A stretch of 12,595 nt of DNA from JALZVT01 sp964519335 (GTDB lineage: Bacteria; Pseudomonadota; Gammaproteobacteria; Pseudomonadales; Azotimanducaceae), in contig CAZFIA010000121.1 of assembly GCA_964519335.1 (NCBI GenBank), forward strand, positions 1-12,595, read 5' to 3'. Below the pieces are notes generated by a model. It ran no database searches. It had not been told where the DNA came from and saw only the letters and a program-made list of their open reading frames with translations. This document shows positions 12,395-12,595 of the stretch, piece after piece. Position 1 is the first letter of the stretch. The number at the start of each line of letters is the position of its first letter. The position numbers and the translations under genes were made by a program.

Positions 12395-12595
12395 CTAGGA
12401 GCTACGGGCTATTTCCCGTAAGCGAAGTACCGTATCCCGAATCTCGTTTATTACAGTCAAATGAACAAATTTGCCCAGGGGAATCTCTAAGTGGGTCAGA
12501 ACTCGATTCACGTCAAATTCCAAATCGGCTTCTTCGATAGAAGCACCTTTTTGAAACCATAAATCCGGTAGATTTTGCTGAAAGAAGTTTATGAC
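12395..12595 (-). CDS. C-terminal 66 residues of an unknown protein, cut by window edge
   Basis: A minus-strand frame is open from the right edge to TAG at 12395-12397. It reads as real protein: NLPDLWFQKGASIEEADLEF, then DVNRVLTHLEIPLGKFVHLT, and a final helix VINEIRDTVLRLREIARSS. No start codon is in the window, which is why the gene can be missed. The mix of amphipathic helix and short strands is soluble in character. I do not recognise the family. It runs in the same direction as the island genes and lies outside the right repeat; the 107 bases after its stop are the attC-like region. Confidence 0.65.
   Translation of the reverse strand, partial: VINFFQQNLPDLWFQKGASIEEADLEFDVNRVLTHLEIPLGKFVHLTVINEIRDTVLRLREIARSS

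Noticed and set aside
12247..12540. Plus-strand frame of 97 codons at the right end
   Set aside because: It begins inside the right repeat and is antisense to the better supported minus-strand gene tail at 12395-12595; composition (Cys, Arg, Ser) is that of a shadow frame.

Overview
The window looks like chromosomal DNA of a free-living gammaproteobacterium, probably marine. That placement is inferred from gene content (paired crotonases, a CoA ligase, a reversed Rieske protein, a FUN14-like protein, Shine-Dalgarno starts, moderate G+C) and no marker gene fixes it. No rRNA, tRNA, CRISPR or replication gene was seen.

Layout. 1-194 is the N-terminus of a leftward GH78 alpha-L-rhamnosidase that runs off the left edge. 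195-672 is a 478-base intergenic region with palindromes and a strong rightward terminator that has no visible gene before it. 673-5039 alternates strands: a VOC protein and a crotonase (+), a Rieske protein with its iron-oxygenase-like domain placed first (-), a PaaG-like crotonase (+), a signal-peptide VOC protein (-) and an AraC/GyrI-type regulator (+). Genes meet tail to tail with 9-28 base gaps. 10462-5068 is one compact leftward operon: TetR regulator, ACAD-fold flavin monooxygenase or dehydrogenase, CoA ligase, nitroreductase, amidohydrolase_2. A 27-base near-perfect palindrome sits exactly on the TetR start codon.

The leftward operon plus the crotonases and Rieske protein read as a catabolic locus. 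An organic acid would be activated as a CoA thioester, oxidised by the flavin and Rieske enzymes, processed by the crotonases, and a carbon-carbon or carbon-heteroatom bond cut by the amidohydrolase. The substrate cannot be read from sequence; an aromatic, alicyclic or terpenoid acid is the likeliest class.

10487-12595 is accessory in character. It holds an IS3-type OrfA stub, a FUN14-like membrane protein, and an A+T-rich island bounded by two 40-base inverted repeats (11292-11331 and 12248-12287). The island carries a leftward cluster: a 15-codon gene tail, a 48-codon unknown gene joined to it by an ATGA overlap, and a four-helix membrane protein overlapping that gene by 8 bases. At the right edge is the C-terminal 66 codons of another unknown leftward gene. 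The best candidates for something undescribed are the reversed Rieske protein with its catabolic neighbours and the inverted-repeat island.
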